A DNA stretch of 64,000 bases from Obelidium mucronatum (GCA_025765595.1 JAIVFH010000099.1:58818-122817); one strand, 5' to 3'. Shown: positions 24,817 through 38,482, numbered from the stretch's first letter. The notes: a model not told the origin generated them from the letters alone. Numbers and translations are program-made.

Positions 24817-25237
24817 ATGAATGGGAGTTATATATTATTTTCAACTTGGATTGCAAGTTTGCTTTTTTATGCGTCATGTAGTAAAACGCTTGTGGCATAT
24901 TTATTTATAGTTTGAATGTTTGAAATACCAGGGGCACCAATACACGATTATAACAAAGGGTACATTGTCTTTGATTGCAAATCACCACGCAAACAAAAGG
25001 ATCGACGGAGTTAGCTCGTTTTGTTTTGACTATTTGCCTCCCACTGCCTCCATTATACAATTTCTGAAATTACACGTCCCCCTTAATGCATGTATAAGTG
25101 TGCTGTGCCTCTCAAGTTTTTCCAATTTGTGCAATTTTTCGCCAGGGGTGGATGAAAATGAAGGAACAAGTTGGAAAAGAAAAGCCAATTTTTTCTCATC
25201 CACCTTTTTTCTCAACCAAAAAAACAACTTACTGAAA
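24817..25237. promoter_or_regulatory. Katanin p80 3' flank and actin promoter/5' UTR
   Basis: 421 bp between the katanin stop and the actin start codon. Contents: AT-rich sequence, A- and T-runs just before the actin ATG, and no credible ORF or RNA gene. I see no clear TATA box at an expected distance. Confidence 0.5.
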
Positions 25238-26716
<1,479 letters not shown>

Positions 26717-26812
26717 ACGGAAACAGCAAAAAAATCAGGATTCGGAGACTTTTCTTTTGTTTGTTTTGTTCCTTTGTTGGGAGTGTGTGTCTAAATATCG
26801 TTTCCGCTGTTA

Positions 26813-26818
26813 AATAAA
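26813..26818 (+). terminator. Actin polyadenylation signal AATAAA
   Basis: AATAAA lies 97 bp after the actin stop codon, followed by an A/T-rich stretch, and is the expected eukaryotic cleavage signal. Confidence 0.6.
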
Positions 26819-26943
26819 AGAATCAGTGGTTTGTCCAAATTTAAGCAATGTAGCCGTGTTGAATTTGTGATAGTCGTGATTCCATCTGTAGTCATATCTT
26901 CTTTTTTTTTCAGGTTAAACATTTATTGCGAGAATTATCAATT

Positions 26944-27635
<692 letters not shown>

Positions 27636-27909
27636 ACACTGTTTTTTTTTGAATTGTTTTTTTTTGAGTACTGATAGGAGGTTTTCGTAGTTATGCGAGT
27701 TAGTTACTTGTATGCATTCATTCATATGATATGGTTTTGGAATGATTGTTTTGCGAAGGAGATGCAGAACATGATAATAACTGTGTGTATGTCAACGAAT
27801 GGAAGATAAAGACGTTTTTTGTTCTTGTTACTGCTGTTGACCAATCAAATTTCTAAAATTTTAATTTGGGAGGCCCAACAACCACACACCCTTCCTCCTT
27901 TTCTGACAA

Positions 27910-30900
27910 ATGAGAACGAATGCGTTGACTGCAGTACGGAGTCTGCAGGCTGCATGTGTTCTGCTCCTGGGGCTGTCGTCAGTTGTGTTTGTGTCAGCAG
28001 CCAGCCCGTCCTTGTCGTCGCCGATTCCATGCACCACGGACACGGACTGTGCAGCAGCCACGGCGCTGATGGGCGCAACGGGAGTCTCTGCGTATGTGTG
28101 TGTCAGCAACATGTGCACGCTGACTGTGGCGGCAGGTGAGGGTGTTCTCGTCCTTGTCACCAGCGCAACCAACGCAACGTCGTTCGAACACACAGGCCAG
28201 GTCTGCTCGAAGGCGTCCGACTGCGCGCAGTACCAGTGGATCGCGCGGCGCCTCGCGCACAACGCCACGCTCGCAGCGCTGCTCGGCCCGGCGGCGGCGG
28301 CCACGGCGGCGGCGCCCGCGAACGCCAGCCTCGACGCGGCGGCGTACCTCGCCGGGCTGTGCGACCCCGCGTTCTGCACGATCGCGTCGACGTGCTCGCC
28401 GGACTCGACGGCGCTGTTCAACCCGGCGAACCCGCTGCGCCTGCCGACCTTCTCCGCGGGCATCGCGTGCTGCGGCGGCGGGCCCGAGGACGCCACGTGC
28501 TCGGCCTTCGGGACGAGCGCCATCGCCGTGTCCACGTGCGCCGGCGAGAAGAAGTGCACGCCCGGCTCGGAGACGGACCAGTTCTGCAGGGCTGCGAACC
28601 AGTCGGGGACCCTGTGGATTGGTATCGTCGTGACCATCATTGGCGCTGCCTGCAACAACATTGGCCTCAATCTGCAGAAGCTGGCCCTGCGAAAGCGCTC
28701 CGAGAAGGAGGAGGCAAAGCATAAAGACGAGCAGATTCAGAAACTCAGGATTGGTGCCTTGAAGTATGTTTCCTACTTGATCGGGTGTAGTAGAAACGCA
28801 CACTCACACAAAATGGCACAGGTTCCCCAATTCTTTTTCTAGTTCAGTCAAGCGGAACATGAATACTTTTAAGGTTGATAAGATGTTTGGTAAAAATTAT
28901 GGGAAATCGGGTGGCCAAGGCGTCGACGAGGCTGAAGAAGCTGCCGATGCTGCTACTGCCGCCATTGTAGCTGCTGCAGAAGATGGAATGAACGCTGAAA
29001 TGGAGATGAAAGAGAATCCTTCACATGCTCAAGTAACGGTTGCAACCTCCACCACAACTACCTCTGCTAGAGTAACGAGACGGGATGGTTCCACCGAAGA
29101 TATTCTACCCATTTCAGTCGTTGCCGAAACTTCTGCTCCCGAACAACATGAACTGCAACAAAATCTCCACTTTGGAAATCTAGTGAAAAATCCTATCTGG
29201 GTTTTGGGTTTGATTATTTACATATCCGCCAATTTCCTCAATTTCGCTGCGCTGCAATTTGCCCCGCAATCTCTTGTTGCACCTCTGGGTTCGATTTCAT
29301 TGGTTGTCAATGTGATTGCTGCCCCCTTAATGAACAATGAAAAGTTTACGTGGAAAGACGTTGTCGGTGGTGTTTTCATCGTCGGTGGCTCGTCTATGAC
29401 CGTGATTTTCGCGGGTGTGAGTTCGTCAGGTCAGAATCTTCGAAAATTCGTATGATTGTGAAATTAACTTGTTTTCTTCTCAACAAACCAAAACAGATTA
29501 CAACATTTGTATTCTCTTGAAGCTTTTCCAACGAATCCCTACGATTATTTTCCTTTGCGTCACCATGGCTTGCATTATTGCCACATTTCTCTACATTTGC
29601 ATCATTGAAAAAAACCTTGAACACGCGGCTCCGGCAGTCACCGATGCTGAAATCACAATCACAACGACTACTACTACAACAACAGCTCATATCCCCCAGC
29701 AACCAAACCCACCACCTCAAGAACAATTTTCGGAGCGTGAAAGCGGTGGATATATGCCACCACCAAGCCCCCAGATCCCCCCGTTACCGACCGATAGCTC
29801 CGAAGCGAATCGCGACTCTGTGTTAGAATGGACGAGTAACCTCTATTCAAAAGTATATATCCCAACACCAATCAAGCAACGAGTCAGTCGCTTATTTGCG
29901 CCGAGAACACCCAGTGTTACAGACAGCCCCCGATTGATGGGAATTGGGAGGGTTGGTAGTAGTCATGGAAGAGTCGGATTGGGACTGAATCCAAGTGATT
30001 TAAATGCCACAGCATCGCCGGCGGCTGGTAGCAGTAGCAGCGCACTTTCTTTGAATGGTAGTGAAACCGGACTGTTGACTGTTGGTGGGCCGATTGGCAA
30101 TGGAAGGCTCACAGTCCTTGACTTGGGTTCTTCTAATCTGCGGCCACAGCATCTCCAGCAGTTGGCCACTCTTGAAGAAAGTAGTCCTGTAAATCCAAAA
30201 GCGGGAAGTGGTATTGTTGTTACCTTGGAAAGGCGGGAGGATGTGGTGGAAGTGGAAGGGGTTCTTGGGAAGCAGGAAGGAGAATTGTCGACTTTCAAAA
30301 TCTCGGATTCGCATGAGTTTAGTAGTACCAAGGTGGGGTTGTCGACAACTACTTTGGTTGGTGATTTGGTGGAAAGGGAGAGTATTACAGAAGAGAAGAG
30401 GGAAGCAGAAGAAGAGGCTGCGAAAGTCGGTGGAAAAAAAACGCTGGGTCAAAAGTTGTACCATTATTTACCCGCTTTCATGAAGCGTTGGGTGGATTGG
30501 GCTGCTAAGGTGGACGTGATTCCCGTTTTGCAGCATAAGTACCCCATGAACTCGAAATTAGTTTCGATTGGGCTGCCCTTGTGTTATGCGTCGCTGGGTG
30601 TAAGTTTTTATTCTATATTGTTTTTTTTTTTTAAAAAAAAGACTTACGTTGATTTCTTTTTAAACAGGGTCTTATGGGAACCACATGTACTCTGTTTGCA
30701 AAGTCAACAATTCACTTGCTTACAAATACTTTCTTGGGAGAAAATGAATTCAAGAGTATTTATGCGTGGTTGATTGCTGGAGTGACAGTATTTACGGCGT
30801 TGGCACAAGTTTATTGGATTAACATGGGTTTGCAACGGTACGATGCGTTACTTCAAATTCCAGTATTTTTTGTCGTGTGGACCATTTTCGATGTCGTGTA

Positions 30901-31092
30901 AGGACCTTTTCTTATTTTTCTCTCGTGTTGTCCCTAATGAATTGCACCTTTTTTTCTAGCGGCGGAGGAGTTTATTTTGATGAATTTGCTGGCTTTAATG
31001 CTAGACAGTATGGATTGTTTATGTTGGCGATTGGGGTTATCTTTTTGGGTGTGTTTGTGCTGGGAGATCGCTTGAAACGAAGCCATGTCTAA
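27910..31092 (+). CDS. NIPA-type magnesium transporter with large insertions
   Basis: Five exons: 27910-28763, 28843-29429, 29497-30599, 30668-30897, 30960-31092; 968 residues, about three times the usual NIPA size (about 330-400). A signal-peptide-like start (LQAACVLLLGLSSVVFVSAAS) is followed by ~200 extracellular Cys/Ala-rich residues. The membrane core then begins with GTLWIGIVVTIIGAACNNIGLNLQKLALRK (NIPA/DUF803 helix 1) and continues with NPIWVLGLIIYISANFLNFAALQFAPQSLVAPLGSISLVVNVIAAPLMNNEKFTWKD, LGGLMGTTCTLFAKS, and the final helices ending GVVYFDEF...LGVFVLGDRLKR. Two long cytoplasmic Ser/Pro/Glu-rich insertions (exons 2 and 3) separate the helices. NIPA proteins mediate Mg uptake at plasma or endosomal membranes. 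The exon 2 donor (GTCAGA at 29430) was picked for frame; nearby GTGAGT would introduce a stop. Confidence 0.88.
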
Positions 31093-31170
31093 TTGGATAC
31101 CGTATAATTTGTGTGTGTGTGGTGTTTGTGTTTGGTTTTGTGTGTTTGTGTGCGTGTGTGTGTGTTTCTT
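31093..31170 (+). repeat. TG-rich microsatellite between convergent genes
   Basis: An irregular run of TG and TTTG units (about 31110-31168) fills the 3' ends of the convergent NIPA and MDM1-like genes. Confidence 0.8.
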
Positions 31171-31273
31171 TAGATAGTTTGTTCCTTGCATTTTGGAAAT
31201 AGATGTTTTTTACTATTATATTTACTGCCCGATACTTCAAAAAGAAAAAAAAAAGGAATATGAGTGATCTCCA

Positions 31274-33970
31274 CTATTTGCTCAACAATGCCAAAGCTGG
31301 ATTCTGTTTCCGATTTGCTGCAAACAATTGCTCCATTTCCTTTTGCTTTTTCATTGACCAATCCTGAAAGGCCATTTTATACTCTGAGCAGTAAGATTCC
31401 TTTGCTAAAGATTCTTTTTTCACGGTTGTCGCTGCTACTGTTGTTGTTGTTGATGATGCTGTTGACATTATTCCCTTCTTTTTAGAACTCAATTTCGAAC
31501 CAGAGTTATTAACGTTTGTAATGTTGTTTGTGAGCGCAGGACAAGGAACGTAGGGTTGGGAATAATCATCTGGTTCCTAATTTTTGAACAAAATAAAATA
31601 CATGCGTTTTTTTTTTTCAGCCCATATATTATATTATATTGTGATGCCGAACCCAGATACCTACCTCTTCTTCAGCGTTTGTTGTGGACTGATGATGCCC
31701 ATACCGTTTGTCCATTTCATCCTGGATTTGAGATGATGTAAAAGAATCGGCAGGAGAATAGGGTCTCTAAATAACAAGAAATGAACAGAAGCGAATGCAA
31801 ACACGGAAGTTTAGTTACTATTTCTCCTACAACAGGCCGAATACTTACAACAGATGCATTCGACGTCTGTGTCCCTTCAGTGATCACTTGATTGATGATG
31901 ATACTTTTTCGAGGAGTAAACGCGTCGGTCATTGTGGTGATGGTGGTGTTGTTGTTTGACTTCTTCACCAACAGTGGCTCCTTTCCCAGAAATAGCCAAC
32001 CTCAACGAACCAGGAATATTACTATGTTTCATAGTCGATGTTTTATCGGCAGCAGTGCCACTGCCGTCGGAGTCTCGCTGATTGGCTCCATTACTGCGTT
32101 GTATGGGTGTATTCGCCGAATACCTCCTCTGCTGCTGCTGCTGCTTTTGATAACCTCTCGCCTCTTCTTCATAACTAATTTCCCCTTCCATCTCTTGCTC
32201 TCCTAGACCGACGTGACGATGATCTTGGACCCAACGGGCGGCAGGCGCCGCATCTTCGTAATCTTCCTTGGCATACTCACCACTGCTGCTTCCAGGTGCA
32301 ACAGTTACTCGTTTTTGTTTCTGCGAGTGTTGTAGCTGTTGCTGCTGCTGTTGAAATCGCTGTTGCCCCACAACAGCTCGTTCTGCGGCTGAAAAGTCGT
32401 ACCCGGCCGCGGTACCACTGCCGCCACCGCGTTTCTCATCTGGAAATGATGGTGTTGTTGTTGTTGTGTTGTTGTGACGCCCGCCGCCGCCGCCGCCGCC
32501 GCCTCTGGTTGGTCCTGCTGCGCCTGGTCTGAGTATGAAGGGGTTCGTGTAGGAACCGGGTACTGCTTTGAATGGAACTGCTGCGCGGAAGGATGCTGCT
32601 GTTTGAGAGTTGGTGAATGGCGATGGGGATGAGGAGGAGGAGGAGGTTGAGGTTGAGGGGGCAGCAGTTTTGTAGTTTGTGTTGTTGTTGCTGATGGTGG
32701 TGTTGTTTTTGTTGTTGGATAATGAAGAGATGGGTTGTTGGTGTTTTTGATGGAGGTGCTGTGGTTGTGGTTCATTCTGATGATGCCGCTGTGGTTCCTG
32801 CGGAAGTTGATGTCTTTGTTGATTAGAAACCCCCTGATGACGACGATGATGAGGCTTAGTTGTTGTCGTGGCTGGCTGATAACAATCATCATGATCGACT
32901 TCAACAAATTCATGATAATCTTGGTCGTCCAAAACAATCTCCCTTGTTCTCGTCGTTTCTTTTACTAGTGTCGAGGCTACTGCTACCCTTCTTTGCTTTG
33001 GTGGATAGTTGTTTTCACGGATTGAATATGTTGCTCCGGAAACACCATCGCGTTGCTGAAGGATGGGTCCATGGTGAGTTCCTTCAAAACAAGCTAATTG
33101 ATTTTTGAGTGCTTTCGTGGTTGTATGGGGAGTATCGTTTGGATCAATTCGAATGGACGGGTTGTCGTACAACAAGTTGTATGGATTCCTTGCCGGGGCA
33201 TCATCATCATCATCGTATGGTGATTCCGCTGATTCGATAACATCATGGGATGACTTTTCGAAATTTTCATCTTGGTCGGTTTCATCATGATCGCGTTCTA
33301 CGTGATTTTTTCGTTGGGCCTGGGCCTTTTGTTGTAGTTGGTGGTATCGGTTGTTGATGGAGTTTACGGGTGATCTGTTGTAGTAGACGTTGGGATTTGT
33401 GTAAGAAGGTGGAGTGGTTCTGCCCCTGCTATTGCTACTAGAATTATTATTATTGTTGTTGGTGGCGGTTGATGGTGGTGGTGGTGGTGGGAAATCTTGG
33501 ACATCTGAGCGATCCACGGCATACTTTTTCAAGGTGGAATACACCTGACCACCAAACCCGCCTCCCATAACTTTCTTGTTGGGGCCCGTTGAAGAAGATG
33601 GTCTATTTTTAATCGTTTCTTTGGACTTGTTTGAATGTTGAGGCCTGAAGGGCGCGTCGTTGTCACTAGCCAGTCGGTTTTGAACAGGCCCATAGCTTGG
33701 CGTTGGCATATTCTCATACTGAAGAGGTCGTGATCGGTACTCGAGATTATGAATTTCTTCCGTGAGTGCGTGTGCGGCAGCTTCCAACTCTTTTGCAGTT
33801 CGGGGAATCATCGTCTTGTTGTTGTTGTTTTCCCTGGAGTTGCGATTCGCGATCCGGCCTTCTTTGTCTGCCGACAGAGCGGGATTCTGCCACTGGAACT
33901 GTCTGCAGTATTCCGACTGCCATCGCGAGGCAGCCGCCTGTTGTTGTTGTTGTTTGTGTGTAGTTGCCAT
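31274..33970 (-). CDS. Disordered protein with SEYxxxFxW motifs, MDM1-like
   Basis: Exons (complement) 31922-33970, 31849-31866, 31665-31766 and 31274-31576 give 823 residues in one frame; the second exon is an 18-nt microexon. Most of the protein is low-complexity: polyGln, polyAsn, polyGly, polyPro and His runs. The recognisable signal is two SEYxxxF-type motifs: SEYCRQFQW near residue 19 and SEYKMAFQDW about 35 residues from the end. Repeats of this kind occur in MDM1, a centriole/microtubule-binding protein, where they mediate tubulin contact. The match rests on two short motifs only, so the assignment is tentative; a different microtubule-associated family is possible. It is divergent from the WDR53-like gene, 40 bp between starts. 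Confidence 0.5.
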
Positions 33971-34010
33971 CTTTTTCGTAGACTTAAATATAAACAAATC
34001 AATCACAAAA
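33971..34010. promoter_or_regulatory. 40-bp divergent promoter, MDM1-like / WDR53-like
   Basis: Start codons of the two genes are separated by 40 bp of AT-rich sequence (contains TTAAATATAAAC). One or both promoters probably extend into coding sequence, or the 5' UTRs are nearly absent. Confidence 0.6.
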
Positions 34011-35057
34011 ATGGTTCATGTCTCGCTGTCTGGCCACACCAAGCCGGTGCTCGATCTCGCGGCAGACAGCGACGGACGACGCGTGGCCAGCGGTTCGCAG
34101 GACGGCAGCGTGCGGCTGTTTGACGTTGCGGCGGGGGCGGGAGCGGTTGTCGGGCGCGTCGACGGGTTCGCGGCGGCGGTGTGTTTCGTCGATGCGCACA
34201 CAGTCGCGGCGGCATGCGGGCGGCGGCTGGCGGTGTTCGACGCGCGCGCGCCGCCCGCTGCCGCCGTGTGGGCGTTCGCCGCCGCCGACGAAATCAACGC
34301 CGTTGCGCGCGCGGACGCTGCGACGCCGTACGCCGCCGTCGCCGACGACTCGGGCGCCGTGGCCGTCGTCGACTGGCGCGCCGCTGCCGCGCCGCCGGCG
34401 CTCTTCAAGGCGTGGTCCGCCCACGACAACCTGTGTCTGGCCGCCGCCTTTGTGCCCGGCCGTCCGTGGGACCTGTGGACTGCCGGCTTCGACTGCAAAG
34501 TGCGGCGCTGGGACTTCAGCAATGGCGCGTGTCTGGAGGACTGGGCCATGAACGCGCCGGCCGATGCAGATGCGGATGCAGATGCGGCACAGACAATCAA
34601 TCCTCCGTTTGTTCAGTCTCTCGCGATTTCTTCACATGGGCGTCGCGTTGCTGCTGCCCTTGGAAACGGTTCAATTGCCTTCTTTGATCGAGCGATTGTA
34701 GCCCCTCCTCCTTCAACTGCATCAAAGAAGAAGAAAAAGAAATCCGTGCCGCATTCAAGGTCTCTGTTGCCTGTTCATTCATGGAGCTGTACAGCTTTAC
34801 AGTTTACAAAAGACCCTGTGAGTCTGGTCGATGATGCGATTCTTGTTTCTGGTGGATTGGATGGGAAACTTGGTCTGATTCAATGTGGCCAAACACCTGA
34901 AGAGTTTTCAATCAAGTCCCTGACTGATATTTATCGAAAAGTGGATACCTTGCTTTGCCTGCCGCCAACAGATGGCCATGTAAACGTGTTGGTGGGCGGA
35001 TGTGCACTCGATAAACGGAAGCAAGGAGATATTGATTTCTGGCGCATTCCAATATGA
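34011..35057 (+). CDS. WDR53-like WD40 protein
   Basis: Single exon, 348 residues. WD-repeat features include LSGHTKPVLDLAADSDGRRVASGSQDGSVRLFDV at the start, YAAVADDSGAVAVVDW, DLWTAGFDCKVRRWDF, HGRRVAAALGNGSIAFF and ILVSGGLDGKLGLIQ. The order and spacing, including the EINAVARAD segment, the NPPFVQSLAIS loop and the Lys-rich insert before the last blades (SKKKKKKSV), resemble WDR53, a candidate CUL4-DDB1 substrate receptor. Function in this organism is not established. The first ~550 bp are very GC-rich and Ala-rich, whereas the last 400 bp are ordinary. Alternative: a generic WD40 protein. Confidence 0.7.
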   Translation: MVHVSLSGHTKPVLDLAADSDGRRVASGSQDGSVRLFDVAAGAGAVVGRVDGFAAAVCFVDAHTVAAACGRRLAVFDARAPPAAAVWAFAAADEINAVARADAATPYAAVADDSGAVAVVDWRAAAAPPALFKAWSAHDNLCLAAAFVPGRPWDLWTAGFDCKVRRWDFSNGACLEDWAMNAPADADADADAAQTINPPFVQSLAISSHGRRVAAALGNGSIAFFDRAIVAPPPSTASKKKKKKSVPHSRSLLPVHSWSCTALQFTKDPVSLVDDAILVSGGLDGKLGLIQCGQTPEEFSIKSLTDIYRKVDTLLCLPPTDGHVNVLVGGCALDKRKQGDIDFWRIPI

Positions 35058-35156
35058 AAAAAGAGTGCAACTGTATACAACAAATATATATTTAGTTTAT
35101 TGGGCAATAATAACTTATTTAATAATAACGAGAAGGAGTTGGAGATCTGAAAAACA

Positions 35157-36045
35157 CTAAAACAAAAATGGCTCAACAGGATCCAACGACGACAGTGGAT
35201 CATGACTAAGATCTAATTCTATATCAACTGCGACAAATTAATGTCCCAATAAATTTCAATGAGTGATAAAAAGACATTTTTCTGACTTACAGTTTCCGCC
35301 AACATCAAACTCAAAGTGTTCAGGCTCCATTGAATAGTCGCTAATTTCATCCAAGCTTTTTGTGATAAATACATCTGACCACTGTGGAGTACCAAGCCCG
35401 GTCAGGTCAATGTGGTCAAATTCAAAACCTGTTTTTGGACAAGTCCGTCCGAAAATAATCAACTTTAGGACAAATGTAATCATTCAAGCAAATAGAGAGT
35501 CTGGTTACCTAGAGGGATAACGGGATCTAATGGAGCGTATTCAATGTCTGGAATCACGTCGTCTTTCTCAATCGGTTCAACAGACGATGTTTCGTGGACG
35601 TGGTGTGTGCCTTGATCGACATGTACCACCAGCTTTGCTGTTGCAGGCTTTCCAGATCTGCGCGTGCCTGTAGCACCGGCGCTTCCGCGTGGGCGACCCG
35701 TCCCCGTTCCGGTTCCAGCTCCAGTTCCAGTTCCAATACTCGGCTTTGGAGTTGCGTCCAGACGACTCTTCAGCGGCTTTGCGGACTTTGGCTTCGGCAG
35801 CGGCGTCGCGTTTGTAATGTCGATGAGAGCGGCGACGCGTTGGTTGAGCAGTGGCTTTGCGGCGGTGGTGTTTGCGAGCGGCTGCTGCAGCTTAGCGGCT
35901 GGTTCTGCAAAAGAACACCACTGTTCAGCAAACGGACACACAGACAAACAAAGCATGCAGCAAGAAACGCACTCAGCAGCAGCGCCTTTGCGGGGGTGTT
36001 TTCCTTGTCGTGCGCGTTTGCGTGTGCGTGTGCGTGGTGCAGCAT
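35157..36045 (-). CDS. Securin-like separase inhibitor
   Basis: Exons (complement) 35973-36045, 35509-35904, 35291-35428 and 35157-35227 encode 225 residues in frame. The N-terminus carries a KEN box (HDKENTPAKALL) and a destruction-box-like RVAALIDITN, both APC/C degrons. A basic Pro/Lys/Thr/Gly-rich middle (including a GT repeat) follows, then an acidic C-terminal half with DVIPDIEYAPLDPVIPLGFEFDHIDL and a final DIELDLSHDPLSSLDPVEPFLF. Basic degron-bearing N-terminus plus acidic C-terminus with an IEYxP-type segment fits fungal securins, which hold separase inactive until anaphase. Securins are poorly conserved, so the call depends on architecture. Start chosen as the first ATG; it faces NUFIP1 49 bp away. 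Confidence 0.6.
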
Positions 36046-36094
36046 TTCTTTCTTTCTTTTTGTTTGTTTATTCTCTGCTTTATTTATTCTCCAA
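36046..36094. promoter_or_regulatory. 49-bp divergent promoter, securin-like / NUFIP1-like
   Basis: The whole gap between the start codons is T-rich on the + strand (TTTGTTTGTTTATTC...). It lies between two GC-rich coding regions. Confidence 0.6.
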
Positions 36095-37256
36095 ATGCTG
36101 CCGCCGCGCCCGCCGCCGCACGGCTTCCGCCCGCCGCCGCCGCCGCCGCCTTCGTCCGGCCGCAGCCGCGCGCCGCCGCCGCCGCGCCCGACGCCGTACG
36201 CGCGCCTGCCCGTGCCCGCGACCCACAGCCTGCCCGCGCGGCCCCAGCCGAGCCCGACTTCGAGTCCCGGTCCGGCGCGAGTCGCCCCGCCAACTCCCAT
36301 GCAGCTGTCCGAGCGCCACTGCGAATACTGCCACCTCGAATTCGACTCGGAAACCCTGGTGAACCAACACGTGAAAACTACTCACATTTCGTGTAATTTC
36401 TGCTTGTTCCAAGGTTCGAGGGATGCTTTGGATGCACATTACAGTACAAAACATCCGGGGAAAGCGTGTGTATTCCCCCCCTTTTTTAAATTTTATTTAT
36501 TTTTTTTAGTTTTGATTTGTTGTTTTTACTTTTCCTCTAGACCGGTTCTTAAAAGGGGCGTTGTCGAAGATCCAGCTGAAATCGCGGCATGGATTGCTGA
36601 ACGCAAGAAAAAGTATCCTACCGAAGCAAATGTGGAGCAAAAAGTGTGATACCTTCCAAAAAAAAAAGAGGGGAAAAGCACTAAACGACAAAAAAAAAAA
36701 CAATCTAGAAACTTGCCCAGAAGGATAAACTGGAAGCCGGAATGATTCTTCAATCTCGAACGAGTGTCAAGAGTACACAGTTACAACGATCAACAACCTC
36801 AACTTCAACTACCCCACCGTCCAAAAAGGTTGATGGCAATGACGATGATGATGAAGAAGTTGGAATATTGACTGAAGAGGAAGAAGAGGGCCAAATCAAT
36901 CCCGTACGAAAAGAACGACAGCAGCCTAAAAAGAAGGCCCAAATTTGCAAGTATTACGCTTCTGGAAAATGTAAAAACGGCACCAATTGTCTGTTTACGC
37001 ATATTAAGGAAGCGCCTGTTCTGAAAGTCGACAAACCTGCCTTGGGTGGTGGAAAGAGAAGGAACCTGAGGAGTATGGTATACCAAAAAAAAAACTGTCA
37101 CTTTTTTTCTTGACTAAAAAAATTTTTTTTCTCCTTTTTTTTTTTATCAAAAAGCTTTTGGAATCTCAAATTCGGAGGCAAAACAACATTATTTTACAAT
37201 GTATTCGATTCGTTTTGAAAGAGGATGGGAGGCTGTTTCGTCCGCCCGATGAGTAG
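36095..37256 (+). CDS. NUFIP1/Rsa1-like snoRNP assembly factor
   Basis: Exons 36095-36465, 36541-36643, 36709-37077 and 37155-37256 give 314 residues. Order: a Pro-rich N-terminus (~70 residues, extremely GC-rich DNA); a C2H2 finger (CEYCHLEFDSETLVNQHVKTTH) followed by a second Cys/His unit (CNFCLFQGSRDALDAHYSTKH); the NUFIP core (VEDPAEIAAWIAERKKKYPTEANVEQK), which binds SNU13/15.5K; an acidic linker; a CCCH finger (CKYYASGKCKNGTNCLFTH); and the terminal helix LLESQIRRQNNIILQCIRFVLKE typical of NUFIP1. The family scaffolds box C/D snoRNP assembly with the R2TP chaperone in the nucleus. The introns are T- or A-rich. The retained intron 1 would keep frame, but splicing restores GKAPVLKRG. Confidence 0.88.
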
Positions 37257-37382
37257 TTCTGAATCAAGTTATTTTGTAGCATTTGGAAAAAATAAAAAGT
37301 AAAAAAGATAATAGGCACATTCATTTTTCTTGAGATTTCCTTTTTTTCCTTCTTCTTCAGGATTGATTCCTTTATAATATAT

Positions 37383-38199
37383 TCATAGTGGTCCCACTTT
37401 TTTGGAAGTGACTTGGAGTCCAAACTTTTCAACGTCTTTTGTAGCGATATCGAGAATCACTTTTATAGCTCCTTGACTCTTTACCCGTGTGACTATATGA
37501 ATGGATGCAAAATTTAATAAATACACATTTCGATTCGCTTCTCATTTTTTTTTTTTTGATACCTTCACGTCCTTTTGCTTGTGCAACGAAATTGTGATCC
37601 AAATATTCTGGAACTCTTCCAGTAATCCAGGACAAGAATTCATGAAACGGTGATGTGGCAAGTGGAACTACAGTGGGAATATACAGAACATGCCTGTGAT
37701 TTCGTCAGCTGAAATGCCAGTGTTCGGGAAAAAAACGATTTTGCAAGACAAATAAATACCTTCCAGGAGTCATTGGTAACCGTCTGAACAGAAGAAAAAA
37801 TTAATAAATATAAAGACGAATTCTGAAAAAAAAAGGTATGGGTTTACTCAACACTGATCCATATCCACGAACAACATCACGTCCCAATTCATCCAACCCA
37901 TACACACAAACAACAATTTGTGGCCATCCGAACGCATTTGTAGATTTGAAGGCAACATCAATCGGGAAATTCCAGACACAGGTCCGTGAAAACATTCCAG
38001 ATGAGTACATTGCCTTTTTTTTATATAGATAGATTTATAAGATATCCGTCTGGTGGGAAGTAAATGTTTTTTTTTTTCAATTACTTGGCTGAATGTGGCA
38101 GATGTTGAACAACGCGCCAACTGTGTTAATCCGTCCTCAAGTCCGTTTACAACCACCTGAATTCATGATAATAAGGTACGGGGGGGAGGGGGGTGAGAG

Positions 38200-38250
<51 letters not shown>

Positions 38251-38482
38251 GAATGGAGGCTTAATTATTCAGACGCTTGTTCAAGTCTGTTGAATACATT
38301 CAGAAAGAGCAGTTACCCAATCCGGGCCGTATTTAAAGTTATATTTGCAGTACAGATTATCAAAGTTTGGATACTAGTTACAAATAGCTACGCGTTGGTT
38401 GTATTCTCGTTTGATTTTCCTCAAAAGAACATACAAGTGCAGATTCGATTTGCCCGATTGCTGAGACTGAGAAAAAGCTCAT
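37383..38482 (-). CDS. B9 domain protein 1 (ciliary transition zone)
   Basis: Seven exons (complement): 38435-38482, 38317-38373, 38085-38156, 37853-38013, 37760-37783, 37563-37693, 37383-37492; 200 residues against 204 in human B9D1. Nearly the whole protein aligns with the family: [130 protein letters not shown]9D1 with B9D2 and MKS1 forms the B9 subcomplex of the transition zone, the gate at the cilium base. Exons are as short as 24 nt. The intron at 38157-38316 carries a 43-nt G homopolymer. The presence of this gene argues strongly for a flagellated stage. Confidence 0.95.
38207..38249 (+). repeat. G43 homopolymer in a B9D1 intron
   Basis: An uninterrupted run of 43 G (C in the B9D1 sense) preceded by shorter G-runs and GAGA, within the 160-nt intron between B9D1 exons 2 and 3. 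It could form G-quadruplexes; its true length is uncertain in any assembly. Confidence 0.9.

Noticed and set aside
27994..28803. Long ORFs in several frames and on both strands over the GC-rich NIPA exon
   Set aside because: High GC removes stop codons; only the frame leading into the NIPA helices makes biological sense.
36668..38249. CRISPR-like or satellite interpretation of homopolymer-rich stretches
   Set aside because: They are simple A or G runs within introns, with no repeat-spacer order.
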